A stretch of 64,000 nt of DNA from a virus: the IMG/VR virus record IMGVR_UViG_3300007770_001284, positions 124,001 to 188,000 of that record; one strand, 5' to 3'. The position numbers were made by a program, and so were the translations under genes. Below, one piece after another: positions 25,802-34,293 of this stretch; the stretch's first letter is position 1; every line of letters starts with the position of its first letter. Under the pieces are notes generated by a model. That model searched no databases, was not told the origin of the DNA, and worked only from the letters and a program-made list of their open reading frames with translations.

Positions 25802-27709
25802 ATGTCTAAGAAGTTCACACTCGATCAACTGACGGAAGGTATCCGTCAGCGTCACATGGGCAGCCATGGACGTCGTTTGACAGAAAAGTGGACTCGGACC
25901 GGTCTCCTGCGAGGTCTCGACGGCGTCCATCGTGAAAACATGGCACAGCTACTCGAGAACCAGGCAGGTCAGATACTCCGGGAGCAAAACACTCTCGGTG
26001 GTGGTGGGATGAGCCCCTCCGCTTCATCTGGTGACATCCGAGGTTTCACTAACATCGCATTCCCAATCGTACGCCGAGTTTTCGGTGGGCTGGTTGCGAA
26101 TGAGCTAGTATCAATTCAGCCAATGAGCTTACCTTCTGGTCTGCTCTTCTATCTGGATTACACATATGGCACCAACATTGGTGGTACGGCTACCACAGGT
26201 ATCGGTACATCGTCCAAGTCGATCTACACGAAAGGTCAGTCCATATATAATAACCCCGTAGGTAAGGGTATCCAGTCTGGATCTCTTGGTACCGGTGGGC
26301 AGTATGACCTTGCTGGCTCTGGTTATTCTAGAGTCCACGCTCGTAGTAACATCACAACCGTCGCGAACGCATGCTTCGTACTTGGTAGTTCTGCTACACA
26401 GAGTCGTTCAACGTCTGCCGGCGGGATTGCATCTGCTGGTGCAGACGGTCGTTTCGCACAGTTTGATCCTACGGTCACAACTAAGGTTGATAGCGAGAGT
26501 GGCAAGTTCCGCTTCTTGGCTGTCAATCTCGGAGCACTGGGTTCCGACTTCGATCCTACCGCGGTTAAGGAATGTGCATTGTTACTAACCGGTACCGCTG
26601 GTTTCAACAGTACCTCAACGGACCTTGCTGTTCCTGGCGACATATACCAGGGCGGAGCGGGTGTGTATAACATCCGTCGTCTCAACCAGCTGATTACGTC
26701 ATCCTCTGCGGGTGGTGCAATCACAGCAGCTCCAATGGCCACGCGATCCACCTCTGGTGCAGCGTTGTTGATGGTACTTTCTGGTACCGCGTTGGGTAGC
26801 ACAGACCTGAAGGCCTTCTGCGTTTCGTATCCGAAGGGCAATAGTCTCGATGTTACATCTGGTGTTGGCGATACTCTTGTCGTGCCGGTGTTCGAGTCTG
26901 ATTTCGGTACATCACCGAAGCCTCAGATTCCTGAGATCGATATCAAGATTGAGAGTATCTCAGTCGTCGCTCAGACCCGTAAGTTGCGTGCCCGTTGGTC
27001 TCCCGAGCTTGCTCAGGACCTGAATGCCTACCACAGCCTGGACGCTGAGGTTGAGCTTACTCAGATCCTCTCCGAGCAGATTGCTCTAGAGATTGACCGT
27101 GAGATCCTTAACGATCTCTTGGTAGAAGCCGATACAGCTTATTACTGGTCACGTCAGCCCGGTCGTTTCGTCAACAAGAAGACTGGTGCTCTAGTCGAGA
27201 ATCGTTCAACCCAAGCAGGACATGCATCCTTTACTGGTACAGTCCGCGAGTGGTACGAGACTCTTGTAGAGACAGTTATCGATGTGGCGAACGAAATCCA
27301 TCGTAAGACCCTTAGAGGCTCTGCAAACTTCATGGTCGTAAGTCCTGATGTTGCTACTATCCTCGAGGCTTCTGTCCTCTATCGTCCTGCTTACACCCTT
27401 GATGGTGATGGCCAGGTCGCGGGCGGAATGACGTTGGGTTGTGAGAAGGTTGGTACGCTTAGCAATCGCTTCACAGTCTATAAGGATCCTTACTTCCCAC
27501 GCAACAAGATTCTTGTTGGGTACAAGGGTGGTAGCTATCTGGAGACTGGGTATGTGTACGCTCCGTATGTACCGCTAATCGTTACTCCCACTATCTTCGC
27601 TCCTGAGGATTTCACCCCCCGCAAGGGCGTGATGACTCGCTATGGTAAGAAGATGGTCCGTAACGACTTCTACGGCACAGTGACTGTCCAGAACATGGAC
27701 GTAATCTAA
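25802..27709 (+). CDS. gp23: Major capsid protein
   Basis: 635 residues with AAAGGAG before the ATG. The HK97-fold T4-type shell protein pattern is clear: an N-terminal delta-like segment, then GGMSPSAS and FPIVRRVFGGLVANELVSIQPM, and later RKLRARWSPELAQDLNAYH and FMVVSPDVA. Two (L/I)-x-E sites, LLE (ending residue 52) and LRE (ending residue 61), precede the folded domain and are candidate gp21 cleavage points, like the T4 cut after residue 65. It uses more C-ending codons than its neighbours, as expected of an abundant protein. It ends at a strong terminator, so it closes the head operon. Confidence 0.93.
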   Translation: MSKKFTLDQLTEGIRQRHMGSHGRRLTEKWTRTGLLRGLDGVHRENMAQLLENQAGQILREQNTLGGGGMSPSASSGDIRGFTNIAFPIVRRVFGGLVANELVSIQPMSLPSGLLFYLDYTYGTNIGGTATTGIGTSSKSIYTKGQSIYNNPVGKGIQSGSLGTGGQYDLAGSGYSRVHARSNITTVANACFVLGSSATQSRSTSAGGIASAGADGRFAQFDPTVTTKVDSESGKFRFLAVNLGALGSDFDPTAVKECALLLTGTAGFNSTSTDLAVPGDIYQGGAGVYNIRRLNQLITSSSAGGAITAAPMATRSTSGAALLMVLSGTALGSTDLKAFCVSYPKGNSLDVTSGVGDTLVVPVFESDFGTSPKPQIPEIDIKIESISVVAQTRKLRARWSPELAQDLNAYHSLDAEVELTQILSEQIALEIDREILNDLLVEADTAYYWSRQPGRFVNKKTGALVENRSTQAGHASFTGTVREWYETLVETVIDVANEIHRKTLRGSANFMVVSPDVATILEASVLYRPAYTLDGDGQVAGGMTLGCEKVGTLSNRFTVYKDPYFPRNKILVGYKGGSYLETGYVYAPYVPLIVTPTIFAPEDFTPRKGVMTRYGKKMVRNDFYGTVTVQNMDVI

Positions 27710-27737
27710 AGTTTAGATAGTTCGTTCGTAAAAATCT

Positions 27738-27768
27738 GGCGGGGTCCTTTCGAGGACCCCGCCTTTTT
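27738..27768 (+). terminator. Rho-independent terminator after the major capsid gene
   Basis: An 11-bp perfect stem, GGCGGGGTCCT / AGGACCCCGCC, with a TTCG tetraloop (27749-27752), followed by TTTTT at 27764-27768. It lies 28 bases after the capsid stop and should end head-operon transcripts before the neck genes. Confidence 0.92.
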
Positions 27769-27807
27769 AATTTCATCGTGATTGACATGATTTTTATGCT
27801 CTAGTTC

Positions 27808-27815
27808 TATAGTTA
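27808..27815 (+). promoter_or_regulatory. Candidate late promoter element TATAGTTA
   Basis: TATAGTTA lies 22 bases before the 27830 start, after the capsid terminator. A TTGACA at 27783-27788 lies 19 bases upstream, so a sigma-70 promoter with a long spacer is an alternative reading. A promoter is expected here because the terminator separates the two operons. Confidence 0.5.
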
Positions 27816-27829
27816 GAACAGGGTGTGAT

Positions 27830-28999
27830 ATGCCGACTTTCGCTTTTACCAGAAATCCGACACCATTCGGTTTTTTCGACACAGACACAGCGTTTCAAAC
27901 GGAAGCTGATTCTGTGATTACGTTTGTCAAACAGAAGTTGGGCGATGATATATTAAGCGTCGAATTAACGAAAAAACAAATTTGGGCATGTTTAGAAGAA
28001 TCATTCTTAGAATATGGAAGAATTGTTAATGAGGCGAACGCTCTTTCACAAACTCCGAATCTTCTTGGTATGCCGACCGGAAGTGGTGATGAAGTAACTG
28101 GATTGTTTCCAAAGCAAAATCTTGAATATCTCCTAAGGATGGCTGAGCCCTATGCAATGGAGGGCGGTGTAGGGGGTTCGTATAACGAATTCTCAGGGTC
28201 CATAGCACTAAACACCGGTTCTCAAGATTATGACATTTATGAAACGTTAAAAGACAATGGTGGCAACCTCATGGTGTCTAGTAGCTTGAACGATCCTCGA
28301 ACAAAGATGCGGATAAAAGAAGTATTTCACTTCTCTCCGCAAGCCGCTTACAGATTTTTTGACACAACTTCATCTGTGAATTATTTAAACAATGAATTTA
28401 GTTTTGAATCATTTACTCCAGAGACTGTATTTTACGTTTTGCCGGTTTTTGAAGATGTCCTTCGGGCTGGCCAGATGGGTGTGTCAAATAGAGTTCGAAG
28501 ATCAAATTATTCATATAAAATAATCGGTAGTAAGATAAGGATATTTCCGAAGCCAACGGGGGATAATCCTGGAAAGCTGTGGATACGTATTGCATATAGC
28601 CCAAATCCAATTAGTCCAGATATTAGAGATGATACGATATACGGTGTCTCTGATATTTCAAATGTTCCATTTGGGCGCTTTACTTATGACAATGTTAATT
28701 CTATAGGACGCCAATGGGTAAGACAATATGCTAAAGCCTTGTGCGAAGAATTATTAGGACAGGTAAGATCGAAATTCTCTGCCGTTCCAATCCCGTCTGG
28801 TGATCTTCAGCTCAATGGCGCTGATTTGATAGGTCGAGGCCGAGAAGACCAAACAAGGCTCCGCGACCAATTAAAAGAATTATTGGAAAATTTGACGTAT
28901 AGTAAGATATTGGAGGCTCAAGCGGCAGATTCCGACAATATACAGACAGCGCTTAAGAAGATTCCAATACCCGCTGGCAAATCGATCATAATAGCATGA
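27830..28999 (+). CDS. gp13: Neck protein
   Basis: 389 residues. The start region AFQTEADSVITFVKQKLG, then LTKKQIWACLEESFLEYGRIVNEA, matches the T4-type gp13 neck proteins of marine myoviruses as I remember them: a helix of a portal-adaptor-like domain followed by a conserved acidic helix. The C-terminal part contains QWVRQYAKALCEELLGQVRSKFS (residues ~298-320). Neck proteins seal the filled head and receive the tail. It is the first gene after the capsid terminator and is followed by the gp14- and gp15-like genes in T4 order. Confidence 0.65.
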   Translation: MPTFAFTRNPTPFGFFDTDTAFQTEADSVITFVKQKLGDDILSVELTKKQIWACLEESFLEYGRIVNEANALSQTPNLLGMPTGSGDEVTGLFPKQNLEYLLRMAEPYAMEGGVGGSYNEFSGSIALNTGSQDYDIYETLKDNGGNLMVSSSLNDPRTKMRIKEVFHFSPQAAYRFFDTTSSVNYLNNEFSFESFTPETVFYVLPVFEDVLRAGQMGVSNRVRRSNYSYKIIGSKIRIFPKPTGDNPGKLWIRIAYSPNPISPDIRDDTIYGVSDISNVPFGRFTYDNVNSIGRQWVRQYAKALCEELLGQVRSKFSAVPIPSGDLQLNGADLIGRGREDQTRLRDQLKELLENLTYSKILEAQAADSDNIQTALKKIPIPAGKSIIIA

Positions 29000-29009
29000 G
29001 GAGGGTAGC

Positions 29010-29693
29010 ATGGCTCGTCTCTTCATAACTCCAAGAGAAGTCGATTTAATAGCTGACATCACCAAGGAGGTCATAAAAGACGTCGTTGGCCAGAAGATAT
29101 ACTATTACCGTGTACGAGAAGACTTAACAACAATTCATGACGTATACGAAGAAGCGATGGAGAAGGTTTTTGATCTGCCCATAGAGATTTGTGCTCAGGT
29201 GGAATGGAATGCTCCAGAAATTACGACGACTAGATTTGGTGTAAATTCCGGCCAGATCGTCGGTGCATATCTCCATTATCGAGACTTAATAGACAAGGAT
29301 ATTGAGGTCCGAGAGGGTGATTATTTCAGCTACGGCGAGACATTTTTTGAGATAACACAACTTCAATGGCAGTCAACAATCTATGGTGAAGTTGAGCACA
29401 TGACGGGTGTGAAATTACAAGGAAAACAAGCGCGTCAAGGCCTAATTAATAAAGATCCGCACGGTCCGACTGACGAAGGTTATTCAGACTCTGATGCTGT
29501 GCAAGACACGTTTGTACAACAACGCGGGTTTGCGGAAAATAGGCTTGGCGAAACGGGAGATAAAAGGGCATTGATTGAGCAAGGGAAAATGGAATTACCA
29601 GCTAGCCCCGCACCTGTGGAGGTGTCGCCTAAAGGAGATCCCGCAACAATCAGTTCTTCTTTTTATGATGAGATTTCTTACAACAATGGTTAA
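29010..29693 (+). CDS. gp14: Neck / head-completion protein
   Basis: 227 residues with AGGAGG before the ATG. The N-terminus FITPREVDLIADITKEVIKD, followed by GQKIYYYRV, is the pattern of the neck protein next to gp13 in T4-like marine phages. Residues ~70-135 are beta-rich (VREGDYFSYGETFFEITQ), like tail-terminator or connector folds. The C-terminal ~80 residues are polar and probably disordered. It should sit between portal/gp13 and the tail. The assignment rests on gene order and partial motif memory. Confidence 0.6.
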   Translation: MARLFITPREVDLIADITKEVIKDVVGQKIYYYRVREDLTTIHDVYEEAMEKVFDLPIEICAQVEWNAPEITTTRFGVNSGQIVGAYLHYRDLIDKDIEVREGDYFSYGETFFEITQLQWQSTIYGEVEHMTGVKLQGKQARQGLINKDPHGPTDEGYSDSDAVQDTFVQQRGFAENRLGETGDKRALIEQGKMELPASPAPVEVSPKGDPATISSSFYDEISYNNG

Positions 29694-29707
29694 GGTGGAG
29701 AGCAAAA

Positions 29708-31051
29708 ATGCCAACGCGCTATAATACGACTACTTACAAGAACGGTTCATTAGACCTTGGTTATTCAAGCGAAGATATCCCTGAGGATTTCTCTATCCCG
29801 TCTTGTACCATTGAGGATGTAGACAGAGCTTTATTTAATTTTTTTAATGAAGAAATTCCGCTTTTTTACAAGCGCAGAAAGGCAATAAAGCGGGTTCCCA
29901 TTATTTTCGCTACTGGCGAGCGATTCGCAATTTTGGCAAGGAAAAAGCCGCTACGAGACAAAACCGGTGCGATTATATTACCACTTGTTTCGATACTCCG
30001 CAGTGGTATTGATCAAACAAACGCAAAGGGCGCTGCTCATGGTCAAGGAAGCCCGATGTTGATTAAAGTTAGAATTTCCAAAGAAGATCCACGATACCAG
30101 CGTCTTCAAAATAGATTCGGGTTTGAAAACGCTGATGATATAGCAGTTAGCGCTGGAAATAAGACTGATGCTGGGCTTGGGGGAGGAACTGATGGTGGTC
30201 GTATTGCAACCCGACGAACAGTCTTTCCTACGCCAATAGCTGTAAGTGGCGGAACAATACTCGAGCCGCACACTGCCAAAAACATAATTGAATTTATTGA
30301 AATTCCTCCAATCAAACAATACACTGCGAATTATGAGATTACTTTTTGGACCCAGTACACTCAAGAAATGAATTCGCTATTGACAACTGTTATGGGCGGG
30401 TATACCCAAAATCATCAACGAACATTCTTAATAACTACAAAATCAGGGTATAAATTTTCCGCTTATATTGACGCCGCGTTAAACCCAAGCAATAATTTTG
30501 ATGATTTTTCTGATGATGAAAGACTAGTTAAGTATAGTTTTAGTGTGAGTGTGCCGGCTTATGTTGTTGCACCGCAAGAGCCCGGACTGCCTGTGCCATT
30601 TAGAAGATCAATTTCTGCTCCAGATATTAATTTTGGAGTCTCAGAATTAAGTTCCCATATGAATACTGGTGCTCCGTCTTCTGTCGCCGCAGGTGAGCCG
30701 GGCCATTTCATATTGGAAGATATTGATACTGATGATATGGGAATTCCGGGGCAAGCGATGCCTGTAGGGTCAAATAGCGTATTAACTACCGGATTTCCGG
30801 GTGCCGTAACTGTTGTCTCAAACAACGTTAACATCGGCTCGACAAATTCGGATTCAACAAGTACGGGTGCTACGTATCCGAACAGACCGAAAGTAATAAT
30901 TACTAAAAGAAACCCCTTTACTGGGAAGGATGAAACATCACAATACAACGTGTTATATGCGAACAACAAGAAGGGAGAGACGGTTTTTCGACAGTCAAAA
31001 TACCCATCGTATGGATTATCTATCGATTTAGGCGATCTCTTCAAGGATTGA
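29708..31051 (+). CDS. gp15: Tail completion / sheath stabiliser protein
   Basis: 447 residues. The region IEDVDRALFNFFNEEIPL, followed by RVPIIFATGERFA, is typical of the tail-completion protein preceding the sheath gene in T4-like and jumbo myoviruses. Residues ~200-285 (YEITFWTQYTQEMNSLL and a NHQRTFLI strand) form the folded core. The C-terminal third is Ser/Thr/Gly-rich. It is longer than T4 gp15 (272). It caps the tail tube and last sheath ring so that the tail can join the neck. Confidence 0.65.
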   Translation: MPTRYNTTTYKNGSLDLGYSSEDIPEDFSIPSCTIEDVDRALFNFFNEEIPLFYKRRKAIKRVPIIFATGERFAILARKKPLRDKTGAIILPLVSILRSGIDQTNAKGAAHGQGSPMLIKVRISKEDPRYQRLQNRFGFENADDIAVSAGNKTDAGLGGGTDGGRIATRRTVFPTPIAVSGGTILEPHTAKNIIEFIEIPPIKQYTANYEITFWTQYTQEMNSLLTTVMGGYTQNHQRTFLITTKSGYKFSAYIDAALNPSNNFDDFSDDERLVKYSFSVSVPAYVVAPQEPGLPVPFRRSISAPDINFGVSELSSHMNTGAPSSVAAGEPGHFILEDIDTDDMGIPGQAMPVGSNSVLTTGFPGAVTVVSNNVNIGSTNSDSTSTGATYPNRPKVIITKRNPFTGKDETSQYNVLYANNKKGETVFRQSKYPSYGLSIDLGDLFKD

Positions 31052-31074
31052 TGTGACATTTACCCTTTGCACGA

Positions 31075-31082
31075 AATAGTTA
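31075..31082 (+). promoter_or_regulatory. Candidate late promoter element AATAGTTA
   Basis: AATAGTTA lies 35 bases before the first sheath gene, in the context TTTGCACGAAATAGTTA. The context before the second sheath gene (TTTTGCGTGATATAGTTA) is very similar, suggesting a duplicated control region as well as duplicated genes. Confidence 0.4.
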
Positions 31083-31116
31083 TTTGTGATGAAAGTAGAT
31101 CCAGGAGACCTGACTC

Positions 31117-34100
31117 ATGGCAGAACAGACATTTAGATCCCCGGGCTTTTTTGAACGCGAAATAGACGCGTCGACGAGAAAGACCGAAATAACGGGTGTT
31201 CCAGCAGGAATCGTAGGTACTGCTGAGAAGGGACCGGCATTTGTGCCCGTAACAGTCGGCAGTTTTCAAGATTTTTTGAATCGCTTTGGAGACATTGACC
31301 CCGACCGCTTTGGACCGTATGCAGTCCAAGCATTCCTACAAAATAGAACAGCAGTAACGTACATGCGCGTTTTAGGTGCCGGTGCGAATGAATCCACAAC
31401 TAACATAACAAACACTCAAACCTACGGCACAGTGGTAAACGCAGGATTTGTCTTGTCGGGGAATATATCTGCTTCCCCGCCCACGAATAAGGCTCAGAAT
31501 GGCGTGGTGCAATTTTTAGTTGCAAAGCACGATGCAGTCGCGAATGAAGCTGCAGCGATGCCGGAATTTACTGATAACCCAAGTTTCAGTAATTCAAGCG
31601 CTCTTCATATAGTGAGAGGTGTTATTTTTAGTTCGGTCAACGCAAGAATACAAGTGATGGATGTCGGTGACTCTTGGGCTAACCACATGACCGATGGATG
31701 CGCTCCCACCGCTGCAGCCAACAATATTGGTGGTAATTTCTTGCTTGCGATTTCTTCTTCGCTTGGGTCAGCTTTCTGTAATCAGCTTCCAAGCTATCCC
31801 GGTGTTAAAGTTGTAACTGCGTCACTTGATCCTGCAAGTGACGCGTATATTGCGAACGTTTTGAACACTGATCCTACGAAGTTTTACACGAACCAGCACC
31901 TTCTTTACATGGATTTTGCTGTAGAAAATGAGATCGCTCCTGTTCTTGAAACCGCGGGGTCTATTGCCATTCTTTCAGGTTCTGGAAATTATGGCCGAAC
32001 ATTAAGCTCGGGCGCGGGCAACGAGTTTACAATGTTGTTCGGTCGTTACGACACACGATATACAACTCCTACGTCTCCCGCTATACTATCACAACCATAC
32101 GGAAGCACAGAATATAAATTATTCAATTTTGAAGCCCTGTCGGACGGAGCATACGGGAATAATAAAGTCAAGGTTTCTATTGCGAATTTGCGGGCTAGCT
32201 CAAATAAGAATTACCCATTTGGTACGTTTGAGGTTCAGGTCCGTCGGTTTGGCGACACCGATTTAGATCCCGAGGTACTGGAAAGCTATCCTGCATGCAC
32301 TTTAGATCCCAACTCAGAAAGCTTTGTCGGTAGAAAAATTGGTGACTATAAGGCACGGTACAATTTCGATGCAGAAAACGACGATGAAAGAAGAATTGTC
32401 GTTAGTGGAAAATATCCTAATCAATCTGTACATATTAGAGTTGTTATAGAAGAAGCTGTTTATAGGGAGCAAGTACCGTCAGATGCTTTACCGTTCGGTT
32501 TCGCTGGGATCCCTGCTATAAAGACGTCAGACGCTCTGACAGACTCGCTCAAGGGTGCTCTTGAGTTTGATGGAGTGACGTACGGACAACTCGACAACCC
32601 GCGTCTCGCGGGTCGCGTCACATCGGCGCTGACAGGCTCAATTGTTCCTCCTCTTCCGATGCGCTTTAAGATTACCCGTGGTGCGGTCAACGCATCACCG
32701 TGGTTCTCTGGGCTGCCTGGTGACGACGAGCGTGTTGATGGGAGGCTCTACTGGGGTACAAAGTTTGAAAGATGCCCGAAGGAGAACGACCTTTCCAGTG
32801 CTGTTTTGGACCAGAATGTGTCTTCTCTGCCAAACCCGACAGTTTCAGCATATACGAAGTTCCAGGGAATTCAAAAGCTTGATACTTTAGTTTCTGGCTC
32901 TGCAGTCGCTACATTTAACGCTAACAAGTTTTCACTTGCCAAAGTCACGATCGCCACAGCAGGTTCAAATTCTGCAACATTACTACAATATGTAACTGGT
33001 TCTGCAAAGGAGCACATGCTTGAGGCATCATATATTCGAAATGGTGTACCTGATTCGCAAACCTATGTGGTAAATGATCCAGACGGTGCAGGAAATAGAG
33101 TTACTTTTGCTTCGCTTGTTAATTCATCGTCAGTGCATTTTAATCGTTTTACGAGTTACCTTAAGTTCACGACTCCGCTATACGGTGGATTCGACGGCTT
33201 GAATATTCTTGATAAAGACATGTCATTAATGAACGATCGAGCTACGTCGACCGACGCGTCTGGTGAAACAGGGAAGGCTGCTGATGAATTTAGCGCTTCT
33301 ACAATTGGTCTTAGTACTAATCCCGCTGGATCCGGTCGTCTCAACAATAATATATTTGCGTATAAAGAAGCTGCTCGTATCATGACAGATCCCATGACGG
33401 TACGTAGCAACATCCTAACAATACCCGGTATAAGAGACACATTTGTCACTGATTGGGCTGCCAATAGAGTCCGTGATTATTCAATGGCCATTTACTTAAT
33501 GGACATTCCGTCATGGTCAGAGAGCTCCACACGCCTATTTGGAGATGAAGATAGGACGTTGATTCAGAGCGCCTCCAACTCCACCCCCGACGTGAGGGAA
33601 ACAGCAGAGCAATTCGAGTCAAGGGCGGTTGACAACAATTATTGCGCCGCGTACTTCCCTGATGTTTATATCAACGACTCAAACACCGGCGAGGCAGTCC
33701 GCGTTCCATCGTCTATTGCTGCTCTTGCAGCGTTAGCGTACAACGATGCTGTTGCATATCCTTGGTTTGCTCCTGCTGGATTTAATAGAGGTGGGTTAGG
33801 AATTGTTACGAACACCGATGTTAGGTTGACCGCAAGCGATAGAGATGATTTATACGATAATCGAATTAACCCGATTGCGAACTTTCCGAATGGTGGATTT
33901 GTAATATTTGGCCAAAAGACGATGCAGCTTACTCAATCTGCGTTGGATCGAGTGAATGTCCGTAGGATGTTGCTTGAACTCAAGCGTCAGGTTGTTGGCG
34001 TTGCTAATAAGATTCTTTTTGAGCCGAATAACGCTGCTACAAGAGCACGATTCATAAATCTAGTTACACCGATGCTAGCTGCGATTCAGGCGCAGCAGGG

Positions 34101-34260
34101 TATAGAGTCTTTCAAGGTTGTTATGGATGACACCAACAATACTTCCGAAGATGTTGAAAGCAACAAGCTGAATGGTCGAATCGTTATTGTGCCGACAAGG
34201 GCAATCGAATTTATTGCGATAGATTTTATCATCACAAACAGCGGTGTAGATTTTGCGTGA
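31117..34260 (+). CDS. gp18: Tail sheath protein, copy 1
   Basis: 1047 residues. The N-terminus FRSPGFFEREID, with VPAGIVGTAEKGPAFVPV, is the classical contractile-sheath start. The C-terminal domain has SALDRVNVRR, FEPNN and AQQG, then the final strand pair VPTRAIEFIAIDFII. Sheath subunits polymerise around the tube and contract to drive it through the envelope. It is much longer than T4 gp18 (659), with inserted mid-protein domains. A paralogue follows directly, with clear similarity at both ends and divergent middle regions. Confidence 0.9.
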   Translation: MAEQTFRSPGFFEREIDASTRKTEITGVPAGIVGTAEKGPAFVPVTVGSFQDFLNRFGDIDPDRFGPYAVQAFLQNRTAVTYMRVLGAGANESTTNITNTQTYGTVVNAGFVLSGNISASPPTNKAQNGVVQFLVAKHDAVANEAAAMPEFTDNPSFSNSSALHIVRGVIFSSVNARIQVMDVGDSWANHMTDGCAPTAAANNIGGNFLLAISSSLGSAFCNQLPSYPGVKVVTASLDPASDAYIANVLNTDPTKFYTNQHLLYMDFAVENEIAPVLETAGSIAILSGSGNYGRTLSSGAGNEFTMLFGRYDTRYTTPTSPAILSQPYGSTEYKLFNFEALSDGAYGNNKVKVSIANLRASSNKNYPFGTFEVQVRRFGDTDLDPEVLESYPACTLDPNSESFVGRKIGDYKARYNFDAENDDERRIVVSGKYPNQSVHIRVVIEEAVYREQVPSDALPFGFAGIPAIKTSDALTDSLKGALEFDGVTYGQLDNPRLAGRVTSALTGSIVPPLPMRFKITRGAVNASPWFSGLPGDDERVDGRLYWGTKFERCPKENDLSSAVLDQNVSSLPNPTVSAYTKFQGIQKLDTLVSGSAVATFNANKFSLAKVTIATAGSNSATLLQYVTGSAKEHMLEASYIRNGVPDSQTYVVNDPDGAGNRVTFASLVNSSSVHFNRFTSYLKFTTPLYGGFDGLNILDKDMSLMNDRATSTDASGETGKAADEFSASTIGLSTNPAGSGRLNNNIFAYKEAARIMTDPMTVRSNILTIPGIRDTFVTDWAANRVRDYSMAIYLMDIPSWSESSTRLFGDEDRTLIQSASNSTPDVRETAEQFESRAVDNNYCAAYFPDVYINDSNTGEAVRVPSSIAALAALAYNDAVAYPWFAPAGFNRGGLGIVTNTDVRLTASDRDDLYDNRINPIANFPNGGFVIFGQKTMQLTQSALDRVNVRRMLLELKRQVVGVANKILFEPNNAATRARFINLVTPMLAAIQAQQGIESFKVVMDDTNNTSEDVESNKLNGRIVIVPTRAIEFIAIDFIITNSGVDFA

Positions 34261-34268
34261 TATAGTTA
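34261..34268 (+). promoter_or_regulatory. Candidate late promoter element TATAGTTA
   Basis: TATAGTTA directly follows the stop of sheath copy 1, 33 bases before the start of sheath copy 2. The element and flank match the one before copy 1. Confidence 0.4.
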
Positions 34269-34293
34269 AGAGAGAAACAGGAGATTTTTGGAA